DNA of 64,000 bases from Hedera helix. Its lineage: Eukaryota; Streptophyta; Magnoliopsida; Apiales; Araliaceae. The notes below the pieces were generated by a model. The model saw only the letters and a list, made by a program, of their open reading frames with translations. It did not search any database and was not told the DNA's origin. The translations under genes were made by a program, and so were the position numbers. The stretch covers positions 42,185,039-42,249,038 of the forward strand of contig OX359266.1 of assembly GCA_947179155.2 (NCBI GenBank). Reading direction: 5' to 3'. Positions 11,089 through 23,599 of the stretch are shown here, piece by piece (positions within the stretch are counted from its first letter, which is position 1; each line of letters starts with the position of its first letter).

Positions 11089-13925
11089 ATGGCCAAAGGG
11101 AGTGGACTCTCCATTGATCCTCCAGATCCCCTCAGATTATTCCTTCCCAACGAACCTTCACCTGTGGCTGTCACCATCAACTCTTCTTTCACACCGCAAC
11201 ACCGCCTCCGCCACCACAAGTTGAAGCTTGAACCACCATCATCACCAGCTATGGATCATCATCATCATCAAATTACCTCCTCCTCAGTCAACAACAGGCT
11301 ATCACCACCCAATACTATCCGATTCCCAGTCAACCTTAACTGCACCACACATGATCATGATCAAGATCAAGACCACTCCTTGCCGTCCGGTGACAAGCCG
11401 ATCATTGATGAGATGGACTTCTTTGCCAATAAAAAAGATGATCATCATCATCACTCCAAGGGACTAACGGATAACAACAGTGATGCTGATAAAGCTGCTT
11501 TGTGTGGACCTCGCTTTAATGTAAATGTAAGCATCTATACTAATAATATCCGATTTTTTCCTTTTTTTTTTTTTTTTTTTATAATTTTTAATTAAACCAT
11601 TTTTATCATTTTATTTATCTATTAACTTGGTTATTTAATATCAGACTGGTTTGCATCTTCTAACTACAAACACTAGTAGCGATCAGTCAGTAGTTGATGA
11701 TGGAATTTCTCCAAACTCCGAAGAGAGAAGAGTCAAAAGCGAGGTATATAGTTACCAGAAAAGGGTAACATAAATTTTTACTTATCTTACGAGTAACATT
11801 TAATTTTGATGGTTTTTTGTTTTGTTTATTAATGTTGTAGCTAGCAGTTCTTCGATCTGAATTGGAACGTATGAACATGGAAAATCAACGGTTGAGAGAC
11901 ATACTAAATCAGGTGACTAACAATTACAACACTCTCCAGATGCATTTAGTCACACTTATGCAACAACAGAATCAAAAAGCTGCGGCCGAGGATGAATTAA
12001 AACAAGCCGGTGATCAAGGTACTAATAATAAGGTTGACCAATTAGTTAGACAAAATAGTAGTAGTGGCAACATGGTACCTAGACAGTTCATTGACCTGGG
12101 ATTAGGAGGTCCAATAAATGCCGAAACTGAACAAGAGCCTTCATTGTCTTCATCGGAGGGCGGTGACCCTTCACGCGCTCGTATCAATAACAACAACATG
12201 GAGGATACGGAAGATAGTCCCGATCAAGGGTCTCAAGTTTGGGGAGGTCCGAGCAAAATTTCTCGATTGAACCCGGCTAAAAATGTTGACCAAGCAACTG
12301 AGGCTACTATTAGGAAAGCTCGAGTTTCTGTTAGAGCCCGATCAGAAGCGCCTATAGTATGTACATTATTTGATCGAATGAATAAATTTATTAATTGACC
12401 TGCAGTATACTAATTAGAATTTTATTGTGTTAGTATAATTATATTCCTTGAATATTTTTCCGGTGTCAGATTACGGATGGATGCCAATGGCGAAAATATG
12501 GACAGAAGATGGCCAAGGGAAATCCATGCCCTAGAGCCTATTATCGGTGTACCATGGCTGCTGGTTGCCCAGTTCGGAAACAAGTGCGTTTACCTTTCAA
12601 TTTAACTACTATAATGATCTGAACCATATTTAAATTAAATTCAAGAATTATTTTTTGAGTCATTACAAAACTTGGCAACAACTATTATAGATAAAGAAAA
12701 TTGTATACTATTCTCTCAATTACAAAAACGTAATTTTATTTTTAATCCTTTCCAAAAAAGAGACACATCTTTATTTTAGTTTTATAAAGCAAAATGATTT
12801 TCCTAAATTGTAATAAATTCTTAGTTAATATTAAGAATATATTTTAAAAATTAAAATTATTCTTAAAAGTAGTTATTTTAAAATTTTTATATGAAGGTGT
12901 GCATGAGATACCATGATCTATCTTGCCAAATTAATAAAATTTTCTTTTCATTCATAGCACTCTACGCTAGCTTATTTTTCCGTGATGAATTATATACATG
13001 GGCAAGAATGGCCACGTCGGGTTTCTAAATATGTGCTACACCATTTTCCTTTCAGATTCCTTTCTCAAGTATCGAACTTGAAAAATTACTACTTAAAATT
13101 GGTGTTACATATTTCAGTTTCACCTAGTTGAGCAAGTACTAAATCTTATACAAAAATAAAATAAAATAAAACAAAATAAATTAAATAATGGTAAAAAATC
13201 TACAGGTACAAAGATGTGCAGAAGATAGGACCATCCTCATCACAACATACGAAGGCAATCACAACCACCCTTTACCTCCGGCAGCCATGGCAATGGCCTC
13301 CACAACCTCATCAGCCGCCCGAATGCTACTTTCTGGTTCAATGACAAGCGGCGACGGTCTAATGAACTCCAATTTCCTTGCCCGAACTCTCCTCCCTTGC
13401 TCCTCCAGCATGGCCACCATTTCCGCCTCCGCACCGTTCCCAACAGTTACCCTAGACTTAACCCAATCACCAAACCCCTTACAATTCCAAAGATCACAAA
13501 ACCAATTCCAACTCCCCTTCCCAAATCCCAAACAACAAAATTTCAGTGGGGTCACACCAGCTACTATTCTGCCTCAGATATTTGGCCAGGCATTGTATAA
13601 TCAGTCAAAATTCTCTGGCCTTCAAATGTCTCAGGATCATCTGGAAGCTGCTGCTCGATTCGGCCACCAGCCGCTGCCAATGCACCATCAAGCGCAGCCG
13701 GGCTCATTGGCTGACACGGTGACTGCCTTAACCGCGGATCCGAGTTTCACTGCAGCTCTTGCGGCAGCCATATCTACAATTATTGGTGGCGGTTCTCATC
13801 CAAATAATAGCCCTAATAATAATACCAACGTTACAACCACTAATGGCAGCGCGAGTACGAGCAACAACAATAGCAATGGCAACAATAAAGTAGGCAATTC
13901 AAGTTTTCCAGGGAATAGAGAGTAA
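11089..13925 (+). CDS. Group IIb WRKY transcription factor (WRKY6/31/42-like)
   Basis: Five exons with GT/AG borders join in phase: 11089-11526, 11645-11743, 11841-12356, 12470-12583 and 13206-13925, giving 628 residues. A leucine-rich coiled coil starts at residue 180 (SELERMNMENQRLRDILNQV). The DNA-binding domain has WRKYGQK at 358-364 and a C2H2 finger, C378-X5-C384-X23-H408-X-H410. The intron after VRKQ inside the finger is the type found in groups IIa and IIb. The acidic EMDFF motif in exon 1 and the block RKARVSVRARSEAP just before the domain also fit group IIb. It is expected to act in the nucleus on W-box promoters in defence, senescence or phosphate responses; that role is by family only. 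The ATG at 11089 was chosen because the upstream frame is only CT-repeat leader. The C-terminus is Asn/Ser-rich. No lesions are seen. Confidence 0.95.
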
Positions 13926-14838
13926 ACTTGAGTACTTTTATGGCTATTTCTTTTATTTTTCTTGATTTTTGTCATTAGTTCGAGAAGTGGAAATTGAGAT
14001 TATACGTTTTCATTTTTTGTGAGGGTGGGGTTGGATTAAACATAAAAGTAGTACTTTTTTTAATTTATTTTTTTCATTCTTTTTGTTTGTTTTTGTTTCA
14101 ATAATGAGGTCGGAATTGTCGCTGAATATACAAGATGTTGTAAAAGAAAAAAAATACATATGATATTATTTGTTTTTATTGTTTTTGTATGGATTCGGAA
14201 ATTTGAGTGAAGGGTGTGGCATCTATTATTCTATCTTTTCTGATTTTTGTCTCTAGATGAAAGAACGTACGTACCAAAGGAAGAGATAAAAAGTTGAAAA
14301 TTTTCTTTTCTTTTCTTTTCTTGGAGGTAGTGTTGCTTTGTAATTAGTTGAATGCATACTAAAAAGTTGTATTCATACAGCAGTACATAAAGAATGGGGT
14401 CAACAATACCGTCTCGATCTTTAAATTGAGAGATTTGTTTGACACGGAAAGAAAAGATGGAGAGGGAGAGATTTAGATAACTTGTCTTTGTTAAATTTCT
14501 CTTTAAGAGCCTTTTGGTCCACAAGGACAATGCATGGTTCTGACATTTCCGATCGAGAGAGGAAGATGCCCACAGATATTACCAAGTCCATTTATATTGG
14601 TTTGGCTGTATTTATCTTCCAAGTTGAATAATACGTGCAATGCATGATCATATAATCCAAACAAAGGGGCTAAACTTGCTGCGGGACGCCCGGAGTATTT
14701 AGTAAATGCTGAAGAGTTCTGTCTTTTTTACCAAATACATGCAGTCCTGTAATACCATGTATATACATGCATCTTCATGATATATTAGTGACTATATATA
14801 TTGATATATATTATATATTATAATTCGGAGAGTCCCGC

Positions 14839-14884
<46 letters not shown>

Positions 14885-15726
14885 TTAACAGATTTCTGTC
14901 ATAAAATATGTATCATTTAATTTTCCTATCGAATTCATAACCTCCTCCTGCCCGGGATCCGGTCATGTTACATTTGTAAGGCAACGGTCATTAGGGTTAA
15001 CTCATAATTAACTTTGTTTCGTGGAGTGAAGAATGCGTTTCATTTGTATGGCCTCCACTTTTTAGCTAGGATACCAGCTAGCATGTGATCAATTATTTGC
15101 AATTCAGTCTTCTTAATTACCGTAGGTTTATATATTTGTAAAATTTGGAAAGAAAAGTTGATGAACTAGTAGTAAATCTGGTGGCGGATAGTTGTCAAAC
15201 CCAAAGAAGCGTAAGAGTTGAGAAAAGCCCTCTTTTTCTTTTGGTTTTGTGTTTAGATTAGAGAAAATCCTTATGAGTTCCATGGCTTCAAAACTAATAT
15301 ATTTAAAAAAGACCTCTAACGTGTGGAAATATACTAGGGTTGTTAGGAAATGGCCAAGCACGTTGATTTGGAAGCTTTACTTCCAAATTGATCAACATAT
15401 ATATAGGAAGTCCCATTTTATACAAAGGAAATATGTGGCATATATATAGTAAGCAAGATGTCAATACTCAGAATAGCAAAAGTAATAATATTTGACATAC
15501 ATTTAGACGTGTAATGAAGTCAATGTGGAGTCTATATCTATATCAATATCTCACTCCTCTCTTATTGAACTTGTAAATATGTGTGTGTGTATTGACTGAA
15601 TTCTATATATCAAATGTATAGACTTGCTGATTTTGCATGGCTTGATTCCTGCTAGTGTTGGCTAGCATTATATGCATCTATATTTAGAGAGTTGATATTT
15701 TCACGATTTTTTTTTTGATAATTCTG
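13926..15726. other. WRKY 3' region and intergenic DNA
   Basis: A T-rich 3' flank follows the stop. A (TA)n tract lies at about 14841-14883. No further gene is supported; open frames at 14.2-14.5 kb and 15.1-15.45 kb have no recognisable homology. Confidence 0.55.
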
Positions 15727-16065
15727 CATAAGGGTATAAACGAATTGAGTCGAGTCGAATATTAAGTTATTCGGATTTAATTTATAAAATTTATCAAGTA
15801 TGAAATAAAGTTTGATTGATGTTTGTTTAGCTTTTGAGTTGGGTACGATCTCGAATCGAGCCCGAGCAGTTTGAACTTTCTGAACGAATATGATCCGAGT
15901 ATCAATAAAAAATTACAATTTGAAAAAATTCGAGTAACTTATCGAATTTTAAATTTTATTCATATTTGAATTATTTATATTTCGTATCGAACTTTTAGTT
16001 GAGCAAGTATGAATCGAATTCGAATTGTTTGATTTATTTTATAATCTTAATTTTATAAAATTTTA
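15727..16065 (+). repeat. Dispersed repeat family 2, copy 1
   Basis: It begins CATAAGGGTATAAACGAATT and is collinear for over 300 bp with 30872-31185, including GAGTCGAGT(C/T)GAATATTAA and TTTATTCATATTT. It has the look of a common plant transposon-derived repeat. Superfamily not determined. Confidence 0.7.
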
Positions 16066-17153
16066 TTCACATAAAAATAAATTTCACTTACTATTTATAT
16101 AAATAAGATATTACGAAATTATTATTTTTTATTTATAAAAATATTAATTGTCCTATACCTACTGTTTTCTCCCACCCTTTTTGGCATATACATATAATGC
16201 ATGTATGCTGGAATCAATGAGATCAGTTAACTGTTTGGCAGAGAGAGTTGAGAACTACTTGACTCATGTGGGGTCTTCAAGATGATGCCGGCATGATCCT
16301 GCATGTTACAGGTTCTTGGCACCTAGCTAACTGCTATATTGAATGTGCTATAATGTACTGTAAAAATCAATTTGATTGTCAGAGTTCTTGAGATTTATTA
16401 TTGTCTTTAATAAAAATATTAAAATTTTGTTCTAATTATTAAAAAAAAGAAAAGAATTATTAGCAGTTTAAGTCTCTCATAATTTAATGATAAAATAATT
16501 ATTTATAAAATTTAAGTGCATAAAATTTTTGGATTCAATCTTATAAATTATATGATTATTATATTTATTTTCAACAAAAATTGATATGTTTTTATTGTAA
16601 TATATTAAAATATTCAATTAAAATTGTTACTTGGTCCAAAAATTTTTTGTCTTAAAATTCAAAATATGAAATTTTAAATATTAGAGTTTACTTTCTACAA
16701 TTTAAAAAGTTGCATGATTGAAAGTGTTTTTAGACCGCGACTATTTGTTAATTTCAGCTCAAGCAAAGAGTTTTGCACGAATAGTTTACCCCGTGAATAC
16801 TCCTGTCCCTGGACAGAATTAGAAAATGTTGTCCAAACAAGGCCCAACTAAATTTTTACCCTTTTCAAAAAATTTATTTAAATACTGGTGTAGGGGACTC
16901 GTAGATCGCAAAGAATAAGAAAAATATTTATCAAAAAGTTACTATTAAACTTTGTAATATGCAAATTTTAGTATTAATAAAGTCAACAAATAAGTAGTAA
17001 TCTTTTTTTATTTTGAAACAGAATATTCATTTTGAAGTGAATATTTCTGGTAAGATTTGTAAATAATATTTTTTTCAAGGACTAAAGTGAAAACATGGAT
17101 AAAAATTGCAATTGAGCCATTTGAGCCAGCCAATAAAATTTTGAACTCTTTTA
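16066..17153. other. Intergenic, no gene seen
   Basis: AT-rich with no recognisable coding or repeat structure. Confidence 0.55.
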
Positions 17154-17283
17154 AGATATGTTTATTAGATATGAGTGTAAAATAATTTCACTTATTTATA
17201 TTTTAATCGTTTATTATTTATAATAAAAAAATAAAATATAAATAAATAAAATTATTTTATATTCATATCCGATAAACATATGC
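17154..17283. mobile_element. 130-bp palindromic MITE-like element
   Basis: AGATATGTTTATTAGATATG at the left is mirrored by CATATCCGATAAACATAT at the right, and the inverted symmetry runs almost to the centre (TAAAATAATTT/AAATTATTTTA). No ORF. A target duplication could not be fixed. Confidence 0.65.
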
Positions 17284-17479
17284 CCATAGAGTTTTTATAA
17301 AATTTTGGGTCGGCCTGCCTAGTCCACAATGCTACAGAAACTTGTCCTCGAAAACCACGACTAATATTTAAAAAAATACTAGCAATATTTCTCGGGCAGC
17401 CGGGCAGGTATACTTATCAGTTATTTGTCCGCTTTTGACTTTGTACCAAGTAGTAGTCAGTCCCCAGTGTCTTAGTTTG

Positions 17480-17595
17480 GTTAAGTCTTCTTTTGTTTTT
17501 TCCATTTCCTCTTCCATTCCGTCTCGATTCTAAGGTGAGTAGAAATGTTTACATGGCAGCCACTTTCTTCTTTCGATCAGATCATTATCATGAGT

Positions 17596-17634
<39 letters not shown>

Positions 17635-20600
17635 ATATGATTTCTGAATAATGTTTCGAAGTGGTTAGTGTCTTACCTTGTGTTTGGCTGATCAGAAACT
17701 AATTTGGAATATATAAGAAAAACTGGAAAATCTATTGTATTGTGATTTATGATCCCGATGTCAGGCTTTACCAAGTGTTAATTTTTACTTGCGATTATAA
17801 GTTAAGAGCGTGCTAATTAGGTTTCACATTCACATACTTTGTGCTTTGTTTGGAGTAGTGAATTACTTGATTCTGTTTGTTTGTTGTTTGGGTTAATTTA
17901 CTGATGATGATATCCGCAGCCTGATTCTCTGTTTTTTGTGCTTATGTTTTTTTTTTTATTTATAAAAATAAATAAATAAAATTTATTTTTTCTGCTGAGG
18001 AAACTAATAAGGGAATCAGAATTGGAATTGTATGTTTCTTGTTGTTTTGTTTTCCAAATTTATTGAAAACCAGCTTAAAAGAATTGTTTAGACGTTGTTG
18101 ACTGAAAGTCAATTTTTTTCCCTCTTGGGTTTGCTATAACTTTAATTTAGAATTAGACTTTAAATGTTTCTCTATCCTACATTCATCTCAAACTAGGGAG
18201 AGTGCTATGACCAGTTGATATTCACATTCTCATTTCATGCCTTATTTACTAACTAAATATAGTTATTGTCATGGGTTTTACAGCTATTGACATGGGTACC
18301 AAATTTGGAGTGAGTATGGTTGCATTTGTCCTGTTGTTGCTTCTGTCATCAATTGTACTTTCTTCATCCAGTGATGGATTGATCAGAGTTGGATTGAACA
18401 AGAGGAAATTGGATCCAATTAACCGGCTTGCCGGAGATGTAGACTCAAACGAAGGTAATGCTCTACAAAATTATCGTCTCCGCGGTAATTTGGGGGTTCA
18501 GACACTGATTTCATCACTTTAAAGAACTAACTACATGGATGCTCAGTACTATGCTGAGATCGGTACTGGCATGCCTCCTCAAAAGTTCACAGTGATTTTT
18601 GACACTGGAAGTTCTAATCTTTGGATGCCCTCTGCAAAGTGCTATTTCTCGGTGAGTTTCTTCTTTGAGTTCTGTCTGATTCTCTGAAGTTCTGGAAAAC
18701 GTTTCCCCTTCCCCTGCATCTATTTCCTTTGCACAACTTATGGGTTTGTATATGAATGCAGGTTGCATGCCTTTTCCACTCCAAATATAAGTCGAGCCAT
18801 TCTAGTACCTACAAAAAGAATGGTAAGAAGTTTTAACTGGTTATGAACTTCATCATTTTCATAGATACTTCCAGACGTGAATTTTCCTTTGTTACGCTTA
18901 ATTGGTAGTTGAAGTGATCAATAACTAAGTTGTCCATAACCGGCTGGCCTAGGACTAACTGACTTTGACCTAAAGGTGACTGAAGACTCGTCGAACATTG
19001 AAAAGAAAAGAAAAAATTTCTGGCAGGAGGAAGTCAAATAATCAAATTAAGAAACTAAAGAACTAGTTCATCATAAACACTTAATGTTCAGCTAATCTTA
19101 TATGGCAAGCATCAAGCAAAGCTATAAGCAGAAGTTTGGAATGACTTTTAATTCAAAAGTCTTTTTAAATGAAAATTATGAGGCGTTCTATTTTCCAGTG
19201 AGTTCGGTTAGCAGAATGAAGAGTCTTTATTATACAGAAAACTGAAACATGAATACTTATCTTTTTAATTAGATCCACGTCCTGTTCTTCAAAACAAAAT
19301 ATATACTATAATGTCAAATGAAGTAGCTAGGACGAAACAGTAATGAACTTAGAAAATGTGATAAGGAGTATGAATCGTATGAATCCCATCAATATTGATG
19401 CACAGTCTCTGGTCTCTCAATGTTTCCTTCTTATCTCTTTGTGGATGGTTTACATAAACAAAGGAAAACTTTATTGGAAGTGAACATGTTTTGAAATTAT
19501 TGATGTTTTCATTTCTGAATCAGGCAAATCTGCTGCAATTCATTATGGAATTGGATCTATCTCTGGTTTCTTTAGCCAAGACAATGTCATGGTTGGTGCT
19601 CTTGTTGTTAAGGAACAGGTAACTTTTGAGAAATTCAGCATTTGTGTTATCGTTATTCTCTATTGTAGTTGGAGTTTCATGCTATGGAATTTCTGGTTAC
19701 TAGGATTTTATTGAGGCCACGAAAGAGCCAGGCATCACATTTTTGGCAGTGAAGTTTGATGGCATTCTTGGACTTGGATTTCAAGAGATCTCTGTTGGCA
19801 ATGCCGTTCCTGTTTGGTAGGTTTATCTGCCTGCTTTAATCAATTGATGGCTGTGTTATCTAAAATTTTTAGTCCCATGACCTAGCCTGCTGAATTAATC
19901 AAGTTGTATTACTTGTATATGCAGTGCTTTCATCTTGATGCATTGATTTATCTTGTTCTTTTCTTTTCTTCTGCTTTTGTTATTATTTTTTGTTTCCATA
20001 GAATGTTAATGTTTTTATTGGCAACTGAAAATGTTTGATGATTTAGATATCTGCAATTTTGTATAGGTACTCTATGGTTAATCAAGGTCTTGTTAAACAA
20101 GCAGTTTTCTCATTTTGATTTAATCGCAATGCTGAAGATGGTGAAGGGGTGAACTTGTTTTTGGTGGGGTTGATACTAATCATTTCGAGGGTGAGCATAC
20201 ATATGTTCCTGTAACTAGGAAGGGATATTGGCAGGTGGGCCTTCTTAGACTTCCCTGCATTAGTTTGCATGATTATTTTTGTAACTATGTGCTATACTTC
20301 AGTCTTGCTGAATTTAGTTGTTTTTCTTGTTCTCAGTTTGATATGGGTAATGTCCTAATTGGTGGCGAAACAACTACAATATATATCATTTCTTGAAATT
20401 GTTATAGCCCTGTGTTTGTGAACTTTTGAGATGCATGTTTTTTATTTCAGGATTTTGTGCTGGCGGTTGTTCAGCAATTGCAGACTCTGGAACCTCTTTG
20501 CTGGCGGGACCAACTGCACGTATTTTATGCAACATAAAAAATAAAAACTCATGATATACAAAATTTCTTACCATTAGCTGCTAGTAGATAAATATTATAA

Positions 20601-23560
20601 ACCAAGGAGACTATGTACTGAAGAAGCGCGTGGAATTACACTTGAACTGTATATATTAATCTCTTATTCTGTGAATATATTTATAATCTATTTTAATTTT
20701 TAATTTTTGCGTTTCTAATGTTTCTTTTGAATATAGGTAAGGGGCCTTAAACGATTCTTTTTGGTCATATTGTTACTTGTATTAGTTCTTTTATATCATA
20801 CATTTGGCAATGTTAACAATATCTCTGAAATTAATGAACTAGAATATGGTTTCAACTACATTCTCTTTTGATGTGAACACTAGCGGCTCATTGTTTTGGT
20901 TCTCTGAAGTCCAATAGTTGTTTTTCTTTTCCCATATTTGGTGCACTGTTGCTAGTATTCTAGAAGCCGCAAGTTACTAGCTTTTGTTGTTTGGAATCTC
21001 CTCAAACCACCGATTGAGTTTAAATACAATTTGTTCATGTTTTGGTGCATCTATTCATGTTTGTGGACTGTTGCTGCTTATAAGGTTATACAGACCCTTT
21101 GTTTTCTTGGTGGTCAATAGAGATGTGGGTTGTTCAATGTTCTACTCAGGCCCCTAATAATCAATTATAGTTTTGCAATCTAGCATCTAGATTTTGCTTT
21201 CGTGTGCTTCCCTTCTCTTGCTGTGCACATCTTTACTTTACTGCTATTAATGTGGCTACCTAGATTAACACCTTCTGGCCGTATCATATTTACAGACTGT
21301 AATTACTCAACTTAATAATGCAACTGGAGCTTCAGGGGTTATAAGCCAAGAATGCAAGTCTGTGGTTTCCCAGTATGGCAAAACCATACTGGATTTACTG
21401 TTATCTTGGGTAAATCATGATATGACTCAGTTTCTTTCATTTTCTTTCCTTAATAACATCTTTTACTTTCTTTAGTATGACATTTTATTGCTCTTTCCCA
21501 CCTGATATAGAACAGAAATTTAGTGCTGGTGCGTGGTGGTCTAGTTTACGTGCATCCTCAGCATTTTATTTTACAAACTTTGTACATTGTGACTGATTTT
21601 GGCTTTTATTGATGGTGTTTCATAGGTACTACCCCTGAAAATCTGCTCTCAAATTGGCTTGTGCTCTTCCCGTGGTACTCATGATGTTAGGTCTGTTTCA
21701 ACCTGTTGCTGTAGTGATTGGAATAGTATTATTAGTTGTAGTCATCATTTCAACTGGTTACAGATGTAAAATATTTGTATTTAAAAGTTTACTACCATAA
21801 TTGATAACTATGAAATAGCTACTTCTGCTTCAATTGTTTCTGATTAACTATCATTCAGTAATATAGGTTTTAATCAGTAATTACATTTACTTGGATTGCA
21901 CAGTATGATAATTGAAAGTGTGGTTGACATGAACACTGAAAAGTCTTCTGGTGGTCTGCGTGATGAGATGTGTACTTTCTGCGAGATGTCAGTTGTATGG
22001 ATACAAGGTCAACTTAGTAGAAACAAGACAGAAAATACAATTATGGACTATGTTAATGAGGTGAGTAGGTTCTGTTTATTTCATTTTTAGTTTATCTCAT
22101 TCCATCAAAGGTTTTTTTCCTTGTCTCTAACTGCAGCTATGTAACAAACTGCCTAGTCCAATGGGAGAATCAGCTGTTGATTGCCAGTCTCTCTTCCATG
22201 CCTCGTGTTTCTTTTACACTTGGTGGCAAAGTATTTGACCTCTCACCAGAGCAGGTAATTGTCATATACACATCTAAGTTGTATATGGCGCCATATAATA
22301 ATAATATTTTTTCTTTTATGTCTATCAAAATAATAGTAATAATGATTACTCCAAGAGAGAATATATTCTGTTGGAGTTTATTTTAGCAATTAACTAGTAG
22401 TTTCTCATCACAAGGTCAATTATGAGTGATCATTGTTATGATTTGTGGTTTGTTAATTAGAGCAATGGTAGATGTTCCAAAATGATTTGTAATATCTTTA
22501 TCAGGCAGTCAATCATTTGTGATGTGAGCAACTAATGTGTTAGTGACACATTACTTGGGATCCCAAATTTGGTAGAAATTTTGGGACCTCCAGCATTAAT
22601 TTTTAATAGAGTAATGCTATCCATGGACACAAATTATACACTAAAAGTAGTGCACAAGCAGTATAAAAAAGAGGGGAAAAATAGGAAGTGGGACCTATCC
22701 TACGCATTTTTATTGGTATGCAATACTTGGGTCCTATCATTAATGTACAATTTTTTGTGTATAGTTTGTGCACATAGAATTATTCTTTTTAATAATGTAG
22801 TGTGCCTTCACACATCTAAGTACCTATTAATGAGAAAGCACCCCTAGGAAATGATACATGTGAACGTTTGATTATGTTTATAAAACTACCTTTAGATAGA
22901 GCGTATGATATATTTAAAAAAAAAAAAGGAAAAAAGAACAGAAAAAGTAGTGTACAATATTTGGATTTTTCCTTTGGTGATCAAGCATCAGATGGAATGC
23001 ATCTTTTTTCCGGTATCTCTTTTCGCGCGTCTCTCTGTTGATTGCAATTTTATGTAATTCAGTTTCCCATTATTACTCTTGCTCTTGTTGTTTATGTTTA
23101 CGGTGGTATTATATTGAATGAACAATGCTGATGCTCTTCTTGTTGGATGGTGGCGGCTATCGCCAATCAGTACGTCCTTAAAGTCGGTGGGGGTGCTGCA
23201 GCACAATGCATCAGTGGATTTACAGCTTTAGATGTGGCTCCTCCTCGCCGACCTCTATGGTATGTACCACTTATTGCTGTTACTAGTTGAATCTTACTGA
23301 TTTTGCTTCTATTTGTTGGTGCTGAATGTATAAATCCAACCTCTGGCTATCAAAATTCTTGACACATGCATTTCAGAGTATCCCAAACCTAATCTGTGGT
23401 GGTTTAACATACATAAGTCTCTAGTCCAACTTGTTTGCTGCAGATGCAAGGAAATAGCGGCTGATTGGATCTTAGATTTTTTAATGCAACCTCGATTGAA
23501 TTTGTACCCGTACCATACTTTCCATATAATAAACGTAAAAAGCACAGAAAGTTGTCCGAG
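17480..23560 (+). pseudogene. Phytepsin-type aspartic protease pseudogene
   Basis: Plant vacuolar aspartic proteases (phytepsin/cyprosin family) have two lobes split by a saposin-like insert (PSI). A 5' leader exon ending AAG|GTGAGT near 17535 precedes the ATG at 18292, which opens a signal peptide. Recognisable exons: 18292-18651 (FDTGSSNLW active site), 18762-18822, 19524-19618, 19704-19816, 20067-20234, 20337-~20376, 20451-20519 (second site, ADSGTS), 21296-21409, 21626-21690, 21904-22060 (PSI), 22137-22254 and 23171-23259 (QCISGFTALD). Lesions: in-frame TAA at 18520; TGA at 20116 where the family has Trp; a one-base loss near 20146; donor lost near 20376; likely extra base at 20519; two-base loss near 22188; and the last exon (ILGD...RYHT) reduced to scraps at about 23470-23525. 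A functional protease is not possible. Confidence 0.9.
22600..22794. mobile_element. Mutator-like MITE with 9-bp target duplication
   Basis: The 177-bp element at 22609-22785 starts GAGTAATGCTATCC and ends CATAGAATTATTC. The reverse complement of its right end (GAATAATTCTATGTGCACAA) matches the left end over more than 30 bases with some mismatches. Perfect 9-bp duplications TTTTTAATA flank it (22600-22608, 22786-22794), the size typical of Mutator-like elements. It sits in the intron before the last recognisable phytepsin exon. Confidence 0.8.
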
Positions 23561-23599
23561 TTGGATAGGATTTGCAGGCTGCCCATCATCAATTTTGGC

